The translations under genes were made by a program, and so were the position numbers. A DNA stretch of 64,000 nt from Zonotrichia leucophrys gambelii. Lineage: Eukaryota; Chordata; Aves; Passeriformes; Passerellidae. The stretch spans positions 69,643,216-69,707,215 of the forward strand of contig NC_088171.1 in NCBI RefSeq assembly GCF_028769735.1, written 5' to 3'. The notes beneath the pieces are model-generated. The model did not search any database. It was not told the origin of the DNA and saw only the letters and a list, made by a program, of their open reading frames with translations. This document shows positions 11,758 to 24,530 of this stretch, in pieces. Numbering within the stretch: position 1 is the first letter of the stretch; each line of letters opens with the position of its first letter.

Positions 11758-14700
11758 AGGCGGGAATACTAAGAGGCTATAGCAGCCAAAAAACCCTGAA
11801 CAAAGGCAAGAACGCAGAGCAAGAGATTTTCCAAAAAGAACTTGCCCAGTAACAAATAGCTGGGAAGGGAGCAAATCAATGGGGGGCCACATGAGGTGCA
11901 TTACCCACCCTTTCTGCCTGACATTTCATGCTCCTAGTGTCAGAGTAAGATGCTCATTAACCCCAGGATCCCGAGTCTGGCAGTTTGAGCTGATGGGTGA
12001 ATTGTCGTGAAGTTCCCGTCAGCTGCTGTTTGCAGTGATTGCGCTACGAGCTTGACATGAGTTGCATTGTTCAGGCTGGTTTTGTTCTTTTATTTTCCTT
12101 GGGCTGGCTGCCTCCTGGAACCTCCACTCTGCCTACTTCCTGAGGATTAAAGCATGTCTTCTGGGCAAGGAGACGCAGGGACCACCTGCAGATTCTGTTT
12201 ATATATCCAGCCTTGTAGTCCGATTGATCTCACAATAGGACTGCATAATGTAAACACTTCATTATTCCACCAAAGGATATGTGCTCTACCACCTATGGTC
12301 CCTCCAACCAAGAGTCAGTTTTAGATGGTTAAAATTTGTTAAGCCACACCAAAAGAAGCTAAACAAAGGAAAATCCATCCTAGCAACATGTTTAAGTTTT
12401 TAAGTTAGACTAATTAAATGCAATTAAGTTGGAAACTTTAGCCTACCGCTTTACTCCAGGATTTTGCTACCAAGCCCCAGCAGTGCTCAGCTCTGATGCA
12501 CTATTTCAGCATGTTAAAAACAACCAAAACTCAGGTTATCAGCAGGGTTTATTCCCACTCTCGGCTTAAGACAGCTCAAGTTCAGCCTAGGGAACTTCTT
12601 TCTTCATTTGGGGGATTGGTGGGAGGCACAGATTCACCTGCAGAGAAATGGGAGCCCGAGGAGTCACCTCTCCTTGGCTGTTTTCACCATGGCACCTACT
12701 CACTGTGCTGCCTCCTAACCTGGCACTGCAGAGGGGCGAGGGGGGAAGGTGGGGAGGATGATTTTCTGTTCATCCCAAAACACAGAAATGAAGAGCTTCT
12801 GAGTATTTGTACCAGTATTTCCTTTTGCCAGGTGAGAAACTGAGAAAAAGAGGCCAATGCCCACCTGCAGATTTTGGGAGGGCAGTCATGATCTGTACCT
12901 GGACCAGCACTGAGCAGGCCTTACTGCTTCCTGCACTGAAACACCACTTTTCCCTCTCTGCTCAGGAACAAACACCTCCTGTAACTTAGAGCCAAAGGAC
13001 AAGTCAAGGGCAGAGCCATGGCCATAACATTGCAGCTCCTGAGCTCAGGGTTCTGCTCTTATGAGCATTTCAACATCATTCTTGTGGTTTACTTGCCTTT
13101 GGGAATTGTTTGTTGGTTGTTTTGTTTATTTAACAGCCTTAATTAAAAACTGAAGGCACACCCAGCTAAAGCAAGGCGCAGTAATCTGAGGAACTGCCCA
13201 AGTTCCTCAAGAGGGAGGAGAAGTTTACCCTGAATTTATCTAGGTAGATAGAAATAATATAAGAAAAGAGAAATACTGAGTAAGTCAGTGTCTCATAGGT
13301 ATCTCAGACTGCTCCTGAAAGCATAAACCAAACTGATACCATTTAATTCAGCTTTAAATAAAATATTTTGATTAATAAGCAAGGCACGAACACACACAGA
13401 TTGTCAGGATATCTGCTGAACAGGGCATTCACAGCTTCAGCACACAAAACAACCAGAAGGTCTTGACTGAATATCAGACACAAGCAAGGCATGTAAGCAC
13501 TTACTAAGGTCATCTAAAACACATCCACACTTACTGGCTTTAGAGAACTACAGATTAATTGTTTAGCAAATTACAATAGTTTGGTGTTTACACCAAGTAC
13601 TTTATCAACTGAAATACTTCTTTTTATTAGTACTTTTCTGTTTTGGATCACAGTGCAGACCTTCAACAAGGTCCTCTGTGGAACTTCAGAGAGCTTGAGT
13701 CTGGCTGGAAAATTGATGTCATTAACTTGTTGGCCAGAACTGACCCCCATATTTTATGATGGGCACCAAAATTCACATAGAGATTAGTAAGTAGGAATGG
13801 TTTGGACTCTGACAGTTCTCTGGATCCCTGAAATAATCCTAAAAGCATTCCAGCCCTAAAAGTAGGTTCTGATCATTCTAATCTAGATTCCTAAGAAGAA
13901 AAATAAAAAGAAACTTAAGAATTGCAGTGGAGGCAAGCACAGAGCCTTTATAAAAGAATCTATATATAAGAAGAAAAAAATTTACATTTGACAGGGAACA
14001 GATAAAGCCAAGACTTTAAAACTAGCATTGGTCCAGGAAGGATTACTGCTTACAGGCTTTGATAGATAAAGCAGCTTTAAAAATACTCTGGGCTAGATTT
14101 TTCTCTGAATTTCTCTTAGTAGATGTCATCCTTGGAGGTTTCTTTTTATATTCAAAACTATACAGTTTATCCCATCTTTACCAGCAACTTACTAGAGGAA
14201 CAGCTTCTTACTGTGCAAATTGTTCCATGATTTCATTTGAGAAGGTCCTTATACAATGAAAGAGAAAGGAAATTGGAGCTGACTCTAAATCCTTCCATAC
14301 ATTGTGTTGCCTTTCCAGCCTTTAAATCAATGGAAGATAAAAACTATGTGAATCAAGAATAGGCTCCATCCCCTATTTTTTAAAAACTCGCCAAAAAGGG
14401 AAAGCCCAACTTCTTCCCAGCTGACAAACCTTCACACCTGGCCAGGCCAGCTCCTGCCACTGCATGCAGCTACTCATGCATCCAGTTGTTACTCACCTCT
14501 CCTGCTGCAGGAGCAAGCCGTGTTCCCCTGAACCTGCCAGCACTGTTCCATCCCAGGGCCAGGAGAGCAGCTCTCCTTGAAAACTTTGCTATCACCATCC
14601 TCACACAACACAACAGAATACACCTGACGTTTGAAAAGGAGTCCATGCTGACCCCAAGGAGGAGAACTGTTGTACAGGGGCCTCAGAGCATCCTGCAGGA

Positions 14701-16958
14701 GAAGCAGGCTCTCCCCTCCCACCCCAGCAGGGCTCAGCAGATGATCATCATCAAGTTGTTGGAGCTCCCCAGGCCTTGAGCTCCTCATCTGCCAGCAGAT
14801 GGTTAAAGGCCTCAGCACCTGAGAGGAATCTGACAAGACTGCTTTACAGTCTTCCTAACACAGCCCAAAATATCCTGCAAAACAGAAATTCCTCTTAGGG
14901 AATAGGTCTGTAGAGCTTAATGTTTATTTTTTTAAGAGTGGCATAGCTATAATTCAATTCATTCTGACTAATGTGTCCAGACTTGTTCCTCGTGGCCTTT
15001 TCTTATGCCCAATAGATTTTCTTTTAACCTGCTTTCCCTTTAAAAACTTTCCCACCATTTTAGGACCTGTCCTGCACTCCCTAAGTAGATAAGTTTTGAT
15101 TTATATTCTCTCCTAAGTTTGCAGCAGCAGAGAGTAAAACAACTTGTTTTCTCTATCAGCCAAGGAAATCCTTGCTTATCTCTTTCGCCCCATTTCCCCC
15201 AGCAGGGAGTGCTGGCAGAGCTGGTCAGCAGAGCTGCTGTTCTCAGCCCACGTGCAGCACACAGCAGAAAGAGCAGAGCTGCCAGGTTGGCAGCCTCTGC
15301 TGGAACAGCATCTGCCTTACAACAGGCATCTGGAGAAATGGCTGGAAACCCAAATCTGTGGAACATCAGCTTTATTGGAGATGAAGCTAAGCTACAGGTT
15401 TGGAATCCCAATCTGAATTTGTTTGCAAATTGAAGAACCGGGGACTTGCTTCAGTGCTTTATAGAAACAAAGAGCCATGAGGTTTTGATCTGAACCAGAA
15501 AAGTCAGGCCTGTTCAGAGCCTGGCTTTTTCTGTGGGACTGTGCCTAATCACAGCTGAGTGATTACTCAGCACTGCTTGTCCAGTTCGTTCACATCTGTG
15601 CTGTTATGTACACTTGGCGTTCTTTAACAGTTATGTCTGTGATCAGGTAAATCAAAATGGGTTTTTGCTTTTGCAGAAAGGAAAAATAATGTTGGTTGGG
15701 GAGTTTAGGGGACCACCTGAAACATTTCAGTTTCTGATTTCTGATCTCTACAAAGAGCCACAAGATGTAGGTGTTTTGTGCAAAAGCAGAGGTCTTAAGT
15801 TACTTGAAGTGAGCTGCTACTGGTATGTACTATGCAGTTTTCCTTTGTTGGTTCTACCACTTTATAGTGTTCAAAAATAACCCAAACAGGTTAGGTAGTA
15901 ACCAAGATATTATCTGGGTAAATTTTACCTCAGGGGATTCATTCAGAGTCAAAAATGTTTTAGTCTGTCTGCACGAACGTGGCTCCAAGGAAGATTTTAC
16001 AAGCAAACAAGTTGAACGGCACAAAAAAGCAGGCAAATGTAGAAAGGGGGGAAACGAACAGAAAGAGTTGCGACACATTTTTAGTACCTATGTTTTTTAA
16101 TACCTTAGCACTGATATTTTTCTGTCTTTGCAAAAAGTAAAAATACATCTGGCCTTTTGTAAAAATGACAGCTTGCTTGTTTTGGTTTTGTAAGAGGCGC
16201 AGGCAGGTCCAAACAAAAATCCCAGAACCAAACACCACTTGTGGTAGGAAGAATCAAACTCCCAGAATATAAGCACTCCTTTAATTTGAGTACTTTACAA
16301 TCCAAATCCTCTTGTGTCTCAGGATTACACTGCTGGGCATTGTCTGACCAAAAGCCAATTTAATTTTCTAGGGCATGGATGATATTTCGGTGCTTTTGAG
16401 TTGATCTAGAGAATTTTACATCACTTACTTCTTCCACTGCCAGTTTAATAATGAAAATAACTTAGGCCAGAGGTGTCTATGTCCCTTGGTAACCTTGATC
16501 TGCATATACAGCCTCTTGTGCTCACAGCAGCCTGGCTTAAGTTAGAATAGAGACAGGTAGCTCACTTTCTTCCTGCATTCTGACCCATTGCCTTTCCATA
16601 TCTGCAGATTCCACTTTCTTGCCATGCCATATGCAAGACTAAAACCTCAGGACACATACATGCACACATTATGTCAGTAGTTATGTGTACTTTAGTGTTT
16701 GAAATCCAAAGGGACATTATCGAGAATTACTCAGACATGTCTCTTTAAAGTAGAAGAACTGAGCAAGAAACCCACCTATGAACCCAGATCCAGTGTCATA
16801 TCAGCAGACTGGGATTATATAGAGGCTATCTAATAGGTGCATGGTAGCTACTATTTTCCAAATAGAACAAAACAAAAATTAATACATATGAAACACATTT
16901 TGTCATGACACCCCTCATATCTTCTTTTCACATGCATGCTGATTATAATATTATTTCC
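11758..16958. other. Non-coding sequence, with a richer block at the left
   Basis: The part from about 11.76 to 12.2 kb is less AT-rich than its surroundings and contains several scattered CpGs, for example near 11.97 and 12.05 kb. It reads like a possible conserved non-coding element, with no coding texture. A G-rich stretch with runs of four to six G lies near 12732-12756. The rest (12.8-16.9 kb) has only short overlapping frames on both strands (such as 14.5-14.8 and 15.04-15.43 kb), none recognisable as a protein. Confidence 0.5.
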
Positions 16959-17034
16959 TTCACCTGTAAATTTGCGCAGGTGAAGAAAAGCATACAGGAA
17001 GAATAAGAAAATACAAGAAAAATTTACAGGTGAA
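16959..17034. repeat. Inverted repeat with 15-bp perfect arms carrying E-boxes
   Basis: The left arm TTCACCTGTAAATTT (16959-16973) is the exact reverse complement of AAATTTACAGGTGAA (17020-17034), with 46 nt between them. The arms contain CACCTG (16961-16966) and CAGGTG (17027-17032). Two further copies lie at 16977-16982 (CAGGTG) and 17040-17045 (CACCTG). That makes four identical E-boxes in 85 bp, arranged as two opposed pairs. CAGGTG is bound by class-I bHLH dimers and by ZEB/SNAI zinc-finger repressors. No transposon termini or target-site duplication are evident. Confidence 0.7.
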
Positions 17035-17041
17035 ATTTGCA

Positions 17042-17065
17042 CCTGTATATTTGCTTATATACAGG
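17042..17065. repeat. Short hairpin: 9-bp perfect stem, 6-nt loop
   Basis: CCTGTATAT (17042-17050) pairs perfectly with ATATACAGG (17057-17065) around the loop TTGCTT. It begins inside the fourth E-box of the adjacent inverted-repeat cluster, so the two structures overlap as one nested block. The stem is too short for a microRNA precursor. Confidence 0.65.
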
Positions 17066-20000
17066 CAGGCAAATAAGTAAATGTGTGTGTATGTCTTTGG
17101 TTATAATTACTATCTTGGACTGCATATATATTTTAAGTGTCTTCAACATACATGTAACATATTTTTATGTATTTTTCCACAAAAAAATATATGTTTTACT
17201 ATGTTTAGGCACATCTAAATACGTCATGCTAAAAATATTTTGCCTACTATCTCTTGTACGTTATGGAATGTATGAAATCAAAGGGGAAAATGACAGAAAA
17301 AGAGTCTTAGCAAAAATCCTCCAAAAGTTTTCTAGCCAACCAGGTCAGATGAACAAAGCCACGGGATTTAAATTACCAGCTATACAGCTCTGCCTGCATT
17401 ATTTTCACTGTAAACTGATGTTAGGCCAAAAAACTTGCAGCCTCTCCGCTAAGTTTAATACAAGTGCATAGGGTACACTGTCTCTTACAAAAAACTTCTG
17501 AACTGAATACACCACCAACAGTAGAGAGACAGCAAGAAAATCCAGAATATAGTACTATCAGAATTATTTGTGGTTAGCCATTTGCAGATAAAAATTTATT
17601 TAAGATATTTGTCATTGGACAGAATGGCAAGGCAACATGTTAAAAATTTTGTCAACTGCATTTCTCCAAATCAGTGATTTCAGCAGGCCTGTACCAAAGC
17701 TGGGCTGTATTAACATAGCATACCTGTGAGTCAAGCCCAAATGAGTTCAGTGAGAGAGTGATAAGAAATGGCAATGAAGCCAGGGCTGTAGTCAGGGACC
17801 AGTCCCAGAGGGTCCTGGAGGGGTGGTGTGAACCCAAGTGAAGCCCAGCAGCAGGTGAAGGAAGAGGGGAGCAGCAGGAGAGATCAGCACCCAGAGCTCC
17901 CTCCCTGCCCTGCTTTGGTCAGCAGCAGTCCCAGCCTGCGAGCAGGACCCCAATCCCTGCACAGCTGGGACATCGGCACCCTTCTAGGACACCAGTCCAG
18001 CTGCTTGGGGAAGTGCTGTAAATATCCTCATTGTATAGAGGAGGAAATAAAGTCTGCAAGACCAAAACGCGTTAGCATGAGGACAGGAGATGTAAAAATT
18101 AAAAGAAAAAGGCCACTTTTTTACCTTAGGTCAAGATTTTCAGGTACTGAGACTATCAGTGACTTTGCTATTAGAAGGAAAGGAATGGACTTTCAGAAAT
18201 CATACATGTCAGTTAAGTACTGCATGGTGAGGTGAATTGCTGGGTGTATTTCTCTGTACCTGTTCCTAAAGACCTCAGAATATCTCCCACAGCCAAACTG
18301 TTCCAGGGCATCAGTTCAGTTTGTTCTTTTTGGTAGGTACATTTGCAAATTCTGCATTTACTTCAATAGCTTTCTTTCAAATGGTATATCTCCCCCCAGG
18401 TGTTGGTTTTTGTCCCTTCAGAACATGAAAAATAATGAACTTAGAAGCAGAGGTAAGGGGGACCAGAAAGAAGAAACAACTCAGCTCTCTTGAACTACAC
18501 AAATGAATTTCTTCATTGCCTAAAATGTGCTCGCCCTCTTGATCTTAACTTTCACCCACCACTCATTCCTGTCCCTGAGGAATAATTAGGCTGGGAATTT
18601 CTGTATATCAAGGAGACCATGCTTTTGTTGTTTTTCATGGTACCTAAAAGGATGGTGAATTGGTGGTTGTTTCTCTGAACAGAAATAGAATAGCAAGATA
18701 GAGCAATGAGTGCAGAAAGCAATGTGTATGGACCACTGTCCGTGTATTCATTATCCTGCCCTTTTTCAGAGGCAAGCATCCTGAGATAAAGCCATTTACC
18801 TGAATATGAGTTGTAGATTCATTCCCCAGCAGAAGCGAAGCTGCTCTAGATCTTCGCCCAGGGAAACAACATACGTTTAGAGAAAACAGGGCTCTAATTC
18901 CTACCCTCCTCCATCGTGCTACCTGCAAGAGAAACAATGCTAAAACAACCATGCTTCCCAGTGTAGGGAGTTCCTTGGTGTGAACTGGAGCTATGCACTC
19001 CCAAGGGAAACAGCCTCACTTGAAGATTAGAGCCAGGGCGTTGAAATCTGCTGCAAAGCAAAATACCATTGCTCCTTCAGAGTGGGAAACTCCAGTGGTG
19101 GCTCTGCCTTGTTAACAGAGAAAATATAGAGACATTGCCACTGACCTGGCCTTCTCCTTAGAACTGAAGGACCCAGAAAGGATATCTACATTCCTACGTT
19201 GTTCTCAATACCTCTGCACCAAAGAAACAGTACCTAAAAGTGATTCTAGACCTGGAAAGGCTCAGGTGCCCTTGGGAGACCCTCAAATAGAGTTACAACA
19301 AAGTTGGCTGCTTTCTTCTCACAAAGACTATCTGTCTGTCAAAAACCTCCTTCTGCCTCTCAATCCAAACAAAAACACTGATGGAGGAGCTCAAGTGGCA
19401 CAGATCCTTCCAGCACCTGCACTGGCCCCCAGACAACAGAGTACAGGGTTAGCAATGCTCTCAAAGTCTCCCTCCCAACTGAGGCTCAACAACAACCTTC
19501 ACAGAGGCATAACTTTCTCACCTGATTTGAAAAAACATAGGTTTGTTGTCAAGGACAGCTGTCAGGCAGGAGAATCTGTAGGTGACTCTATTTTCTATAC
19601 TTACAAAGCCTCCTGCGTGGACAACTTCAATCTCCTGGGATAAAGTTAAATAGGTGCTGGCTTCTGTTTGTAAATATGTCCAAGGTGGCTTACCTGAACA
19701 GTATTCATGTCAACAGAGTTTTATCCCCTTTAAATTGTTTTTGGTTTCATTTGTCTGCTCATGGGCCATTCCAAGGAATGTTTATGGTTACTTAAAGCCC
19801 AGTAGTAGTGGGACAAGTGGCATAGCATTGCTCTTTAACATTTCCTTGATCAGCTTTATCTATGGCACAGAAACCAGGCAGGTCTGCCTAGCTTTGAGCA
19901 CTAGTAACAGAAAATTCTTTCTCCAGTGTCTGACTGAGACAGCTACAAGGCCAGTAAATGCCTTATTGTGCAGTTATTTGAAAATACTTCCAGGTTACTT

Positions 20001-23000
20001 TTGCAAAAGATGCATCCTGAAAATGTTAGCCAAAATAAATTTACTAGCTCCATCTATAGAGCTGATATATTTTTGAGCCAAAAATGTTTTTTGCAAATAG
20101 CATTTTGTAGAAAAGATTGAGGAGTTTTTCTTTGTTGTTACTGGACTAAACTTAAGTGTTGTGTTCAACTACAGAATATCTCTGGGAAAGAGCTGATCTC
20201 CTGGTCTTCATTTGGCCATCTCTGGAGATGAAGAGTTCAGCAATGTTCTGAAAATTTTTGAGTACCAGATGACCTCAACTACAGAGAAATATGAAAAAAA
20301 TCTTTCCCGAGTATTCTCCATTTCCCCATCCCAACAGGTCTTTTCTTAGTCTTCTCTGCCCTGTCTTGTTTTTCAACTCTGGATGTGAGCTGCTGCAGAA
20401 GACATCCCATTCCATGTGGTCTGCACCAGCAAAGCAATCTTCACCTAGCTGAAAACAAGACTTGGGCCTCCGTTTACTCCTACTTGTTTTTTATATTCAA
20501 AGGCCACCTTAATCCTTTTGGCCATGACACCAGCCTAGGAAGGCCTCTGAGGTCAGCTGCCTGCTGATCTGAAGTCCTTGTCCTCCAGACTCCTTCTCCC
20601 ACCCCAAGGCCCCCTCTCATTGTCCTGGCACAGCACTTCTCTTTCCCAAGTGCATCCATTTCCACTTGCTTGTACTCAAGTGCAAGGCTGTTTCGCAAGG
20701 GGTCTTGGTGACTCAACACACCTTGTCCTCCTCAAAATAAAGCCACAGTTTCCTGTGTTGCACTATACACTTGCAAACCACACAACAGCTGTCTCATCTT
20801 TTTGGAAACGATTTGTTTATTTTGAATTTAGACAAAGTACCTAAGCTAGAATAGGTCACTGGAGCAACAGCTATGATGTCCCGAAGAAATCAAGCTGTAG
20901 CCTACAATTGTTCTGACTCAGTGAGCAGTAAACACTGGAGCTAATGTTTGTGTGCAGGGAAATGTGTTTGCTACAAATGCAGCCTCTTTTTTACGTCAGG
21001 CATGTTTTACTAACACATCACTGTGGAACTTGGTAGTCTCACACAGTCATGCCCAGTAAACACTGCTCTTTGCTCACTGGCTTATCTGCACAATCATCTA
21101 TTTTTGTTTCAAAGTTTCATTAATAGTGGAGGAGGAAGTTTTGAAACCCTTCATGTCACAGTGAAAATAAAATTACCTGTTCCTGAACCAAAATTCTGAA
21201 ATTTTCCAGAATAGTTTAAATAAACACCCTTTCATTTTGAGTAATTTTGCCCCTCTCTTGGAAAATTCCTTGCAAGTTATACCGATGTGGAGGTTACCAG
21301 ATGGAAAAAATTGCAGTGAGATTTCTAGTATCCTCTCATTGAAGTATAGGCCAGGCACACTCCAGTTGTGGTTAGTGTTTCTCTGTTTCTGTGTTTTCTG
21401 TGTTTCTGTTTCTGTGTGTTCTGTGTTTCTCTGACAATTGCTCCACACAACTATCTTAGACAATCCCCTCTTTCTTTACAGAGCATCTACTTACATCCTT
21501 AGGCAGAAGAAAAACCAGATTAAAAGGGATTAGAAAAAGGTTACATGAAGACAACTTTTAAGGATCTCACAAGATTTTTTTTCATAATAGTCTAACTCCA
21601 TTAAGAAAAGAAAATACATTTGTAAGTGGTTTTGTCAATGGTGGGAGTTGGCAAGGAAGACAAGGAGCTCAGCTTTAGCCAGGTTACACAATAACTTGCT
21701 ACTATTTGTGGCTGGCTCCCAAAGGGCCAAAGAAATTAACTCGTGGTTAGTTAAATAATAGTTTTATTAAAACAATGATCAGATCAAATAACTGGCATGT
21801 ATGTGCAGGAAGTCTTTCAAAATACTCAAGTCCTGCAAAAGAGTCAGATCAAGAAAATATCTTTTAAATATCTGATCCCTGAAGTAACTGAGACCTGTAA
21901 AAACTGGATGCCTTAAGAAGAAAAAGGTTTTTTTAAACCTTAATCCCAACATTCTCTCCAAAGAATAACACAGTTCTCTACTTTCAGTGTTTTCTCTTCA
22001 TGCAGATGTTTTCATTCCCTTGTTACAGGAGAGATTTTTTTTTTCCTGTGACCACAGCTCTCTGTTAACATTTTATTTTTAAAAAGAGAAATAAATGAAA
22101 GAGATCTAAAGCTCTGTTGTTTCACATCTCCCAGCTGATTTGCCCAATGAAAGGAGCAAGTAACTGGAAAAGAGGCATGCTGACTGAGGAACAAGCCCTC
22201 CAGATACCCCACAAGTTGCAGAGAACTGCAGTGGCAGATGAGCACCACAGCTCCTGAGGTTACCCAGTCCCATTTTTGTGGGAGTTCAGGAGTCACCTTT
22301 GCACATTCCCATCTTCTCAGGCGAGAAGAGCAAGTTCAGTTCCCAGATACTGTGCTGCAACTGGATGCTGGAACAGGACAGAGAGCCCTGTGGCTCCCTC
22401 ATCCCACGCCTGCTGCAAGAAGCACTGCCCTGGGCTCAGTGGCTGCAGAGTCAAGTCCAGGGTGAAATTGCTCTGAGCAAAGTTACCAGCTCTGGTATGA
22501 GAGGATCGCGGCACATGGAGCAGACTGCTCCCAAAAAAGGGCCAAATTACCTCACAGGGTTCAAATGGAGTGTGCAAAGGCAGGGTGCCTGCAGGCAGAT
22601 TTTTGCCCTATTCTCTGTGCTTCTGATCCATGAGATTACTTGCCCAGCGGAGGTTTTGTGAATTTTGGGGTTCAAGACAGCAGCTTGAGGTACTGAGAGA
22701 GGTTTATACGATGCACAATGCAAATAGATGCTGTAAGCAACATAATGTGTGTTCAAAGAGAACAGCAATGGAAAAAGAGTGTCTGACTTCTTCTGAGTTC
22801 TCTTAAGTGTAAACAATGCACACTTCTGTGGCAGATATCCATCTGAAGGTGAATTGCTGCCCCTAATCTGTGCTTGCATCTATCAGTTTGCATTATATTC
22901 AGGTAGTGGTGAGCATTGCCTTTTGGGTGGGTGTAGAGTACTTGGTGAGATTTTTGGATGAAGGGCAGGTAAAAACTTGCTGCATCTTGTATCCAAGATT

Positions 23001-23870
23001 CGAGTATTTACCTGTTGGAGCCCTGCATATTAAGGCCCACGCGTTTACATTGCAACTCAACGTGGAATTTTAATGAATTCACGGACTCTGAAGGCCCCCA
23101 CCCACCTCTTCTCAAACAACTGAAATCCTCTGCATTCCTCTTAGCTGTACTTGCTCGGCATGCAGAGGCAGCCGGTCGGACTGGGAGCAAGCAGGCCTGC
23201 TACTGAACTCCAAGGAGGTGACAGACATTTTCAGGTGCCAGCCTAGCCATCTCTCAAAGCACAAAATGTCCCTCTTCTCTGAGCACAAGCTCAGAAATTA
23301 ACGCAAAATTCTCCCCCTTTCCATCACAGCATTTTTATGGCAGTAAGTTATACAGCACCACAAGCCAGGCTTGATCCCTTTCATCTTCCTGTTGAAGAAA
23401 CCACTCTTGCTCAAACACAGAGTGTTTGTGGTGAACATAATCAATCACTCACCTAAATGAGAACCAGCAGTGAGGCAGATCTTTGCAGAGCCTTGACCAG
23501 ATTTACCATGCTGCACATCATCCATGTCCAAGAGAAGAGGGGTGCAAATAGAAGCTAATTCCCAGCATGTGGCACAATCTGATTTTGCAACTCATCTTGT
23601 AAATCTTCAGGTATAAAGCACTGTTTTAGCCCATGGAAAGGGGCTATGCTGCCAGCAGTTAGAGAGATAGAGGTAGAAATAATTTCTATTCCAGTATCTC
23701 AAAATGTGATGAAACACTGAAAAGATAAACTCTAGATATTATCAGTCTCTCATTTATTTTGATAGCCATTACTGGAAAGGAAAAAAAAATATATTCTGTG
23801 AAGGAGATAGGATAGCAGAGAGGAGGAATGGCTATAGTAGGAGAGCTGACTTCACTTTATCTACCTCCAG
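17066..23870. other. Non-coding unique sequence, no gene recognised
   Basis: The longest open frame anywhere in the window (144 codons, plus strand, 17037-17471) lies at the left edge. Its translation is a low-complexity mix of hydrophobic and cysteine residues from AT-rich DNA, with no family resemblance. A somewhat GC-richer patch occurs at about 17.8-18.0 kb, again without a recognisable product. Frames at 19.27-19.64, 19.65-20.08 and 22.2-22.66 kb overlap one another or minus-strand frames and look like chance. Confidence 0.5.
21375..21434 (+). repeat. TG/TTTC-rich degenerate simple repeat
   Basis: The tract is built from variants of TCTGTGTTTC, TGTGTTTTC and TTTCTGTG, with nearly all positions T, G or C on the plus strand. 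It is imperfect, which suggests an old microsatellite. Confidence 0.75.
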
Positions 23871-23969
23871 CTGGAGCCCAAGGAACTCCTCTCCACTGGC
23901 AACAATGGAACATCCATCTTCTCATGCAAAGACATCCTGAGTGAATTGGTCTCACAAATCCCATAACAG
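23871..23969 (+). other. Exon-like segment with good acceptor and donor, not coding
   Basis: The segment is preceded by a pyrimidine-rich tract ending in CCTCCAG (acceptor AG at 23869-23870) and followed by CAG|GTAAGAG (donor GT at 23970-23971). It is 99 bp long. All three plus-strand frames contain a stop, although the best frame stays open until a TAA two codons before the donor. If transcribed, it would fit a non-coding or untranslated exon, or an alternative exon that introduces a stop. Splice-like signal pairs also occur by chance in unique vertebrate DNA, so confidence is low. Confidence 0.2.
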
Positions 23970-24440
23970 GTAAGAGGATTTCATTTAGGATAAGATCTGA
24001 CATTTCAAAGCAGGCTTCTTAAAAATACAACCTGCCAATGACAGTCTATACCAAATTTTGGATTAAGAAACATTGGACAGGTCTGTGCTCTTCTAAATCC
24101 CAGGATCAGCCACAAAGGAGAAGGAAGGGGGTGAGTAATGTATGCAAATGACTGCATTCATACTTGAACACAAATCAGAAATGCCTGTCATTAAAGAAAT
24201 CCCTCAGCTTGTACCCACCTTAGGATCCAGACTGGGTAACACAGTATAACATAGCATAGCAACATTTACACCTGCCAAAACTGAAAATAACCTGCTTGCC
24301 ACACTCCTGGATGGCTGTTTCAGACACACACAGAGCACTGGAGACATTCAGTTATAATAGTATTTTCTTCCTCTTCAGCTGCTCCAGACTCGTGAACCCC
24401 ACAGTTACAGACAAAATTCTTCTAGCAAGGGCCTTGTATT

Positions 24441-24530
24441 TACTTGTACTAAATAACTATATATTTTAACTATATGTTTTATGTATATAAAACTATATAA
24501 TTTTTAACTATAAAAGTTTTTATAACGAAT
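24441..24530. repeat. AT-rich low-complexity tract with repeated AACTATA
   Basis: The motif AACTATA recurs several times (near 24456, 24468, 24491 and 24507) among TATATA and TTTTA blocks. Almost every base is A or T. It is best described as an old AT-rich simple repeat. Confidence 0.7.

Noticed and set aside
12732..12756. G-quadruplex candidate in a G-rich run
   Set aside because: Only three separate runs of at least four G are present, with a weak fourth (GG). Four-tract folding with three tetrads is not supported.
17037..17471. Longest open frame in the window (144 codons)
   Set aside because: The translation is low-information sequence from AT-rich DNA, begins inside the inverted-repeat hairpin block, and resembles no family.
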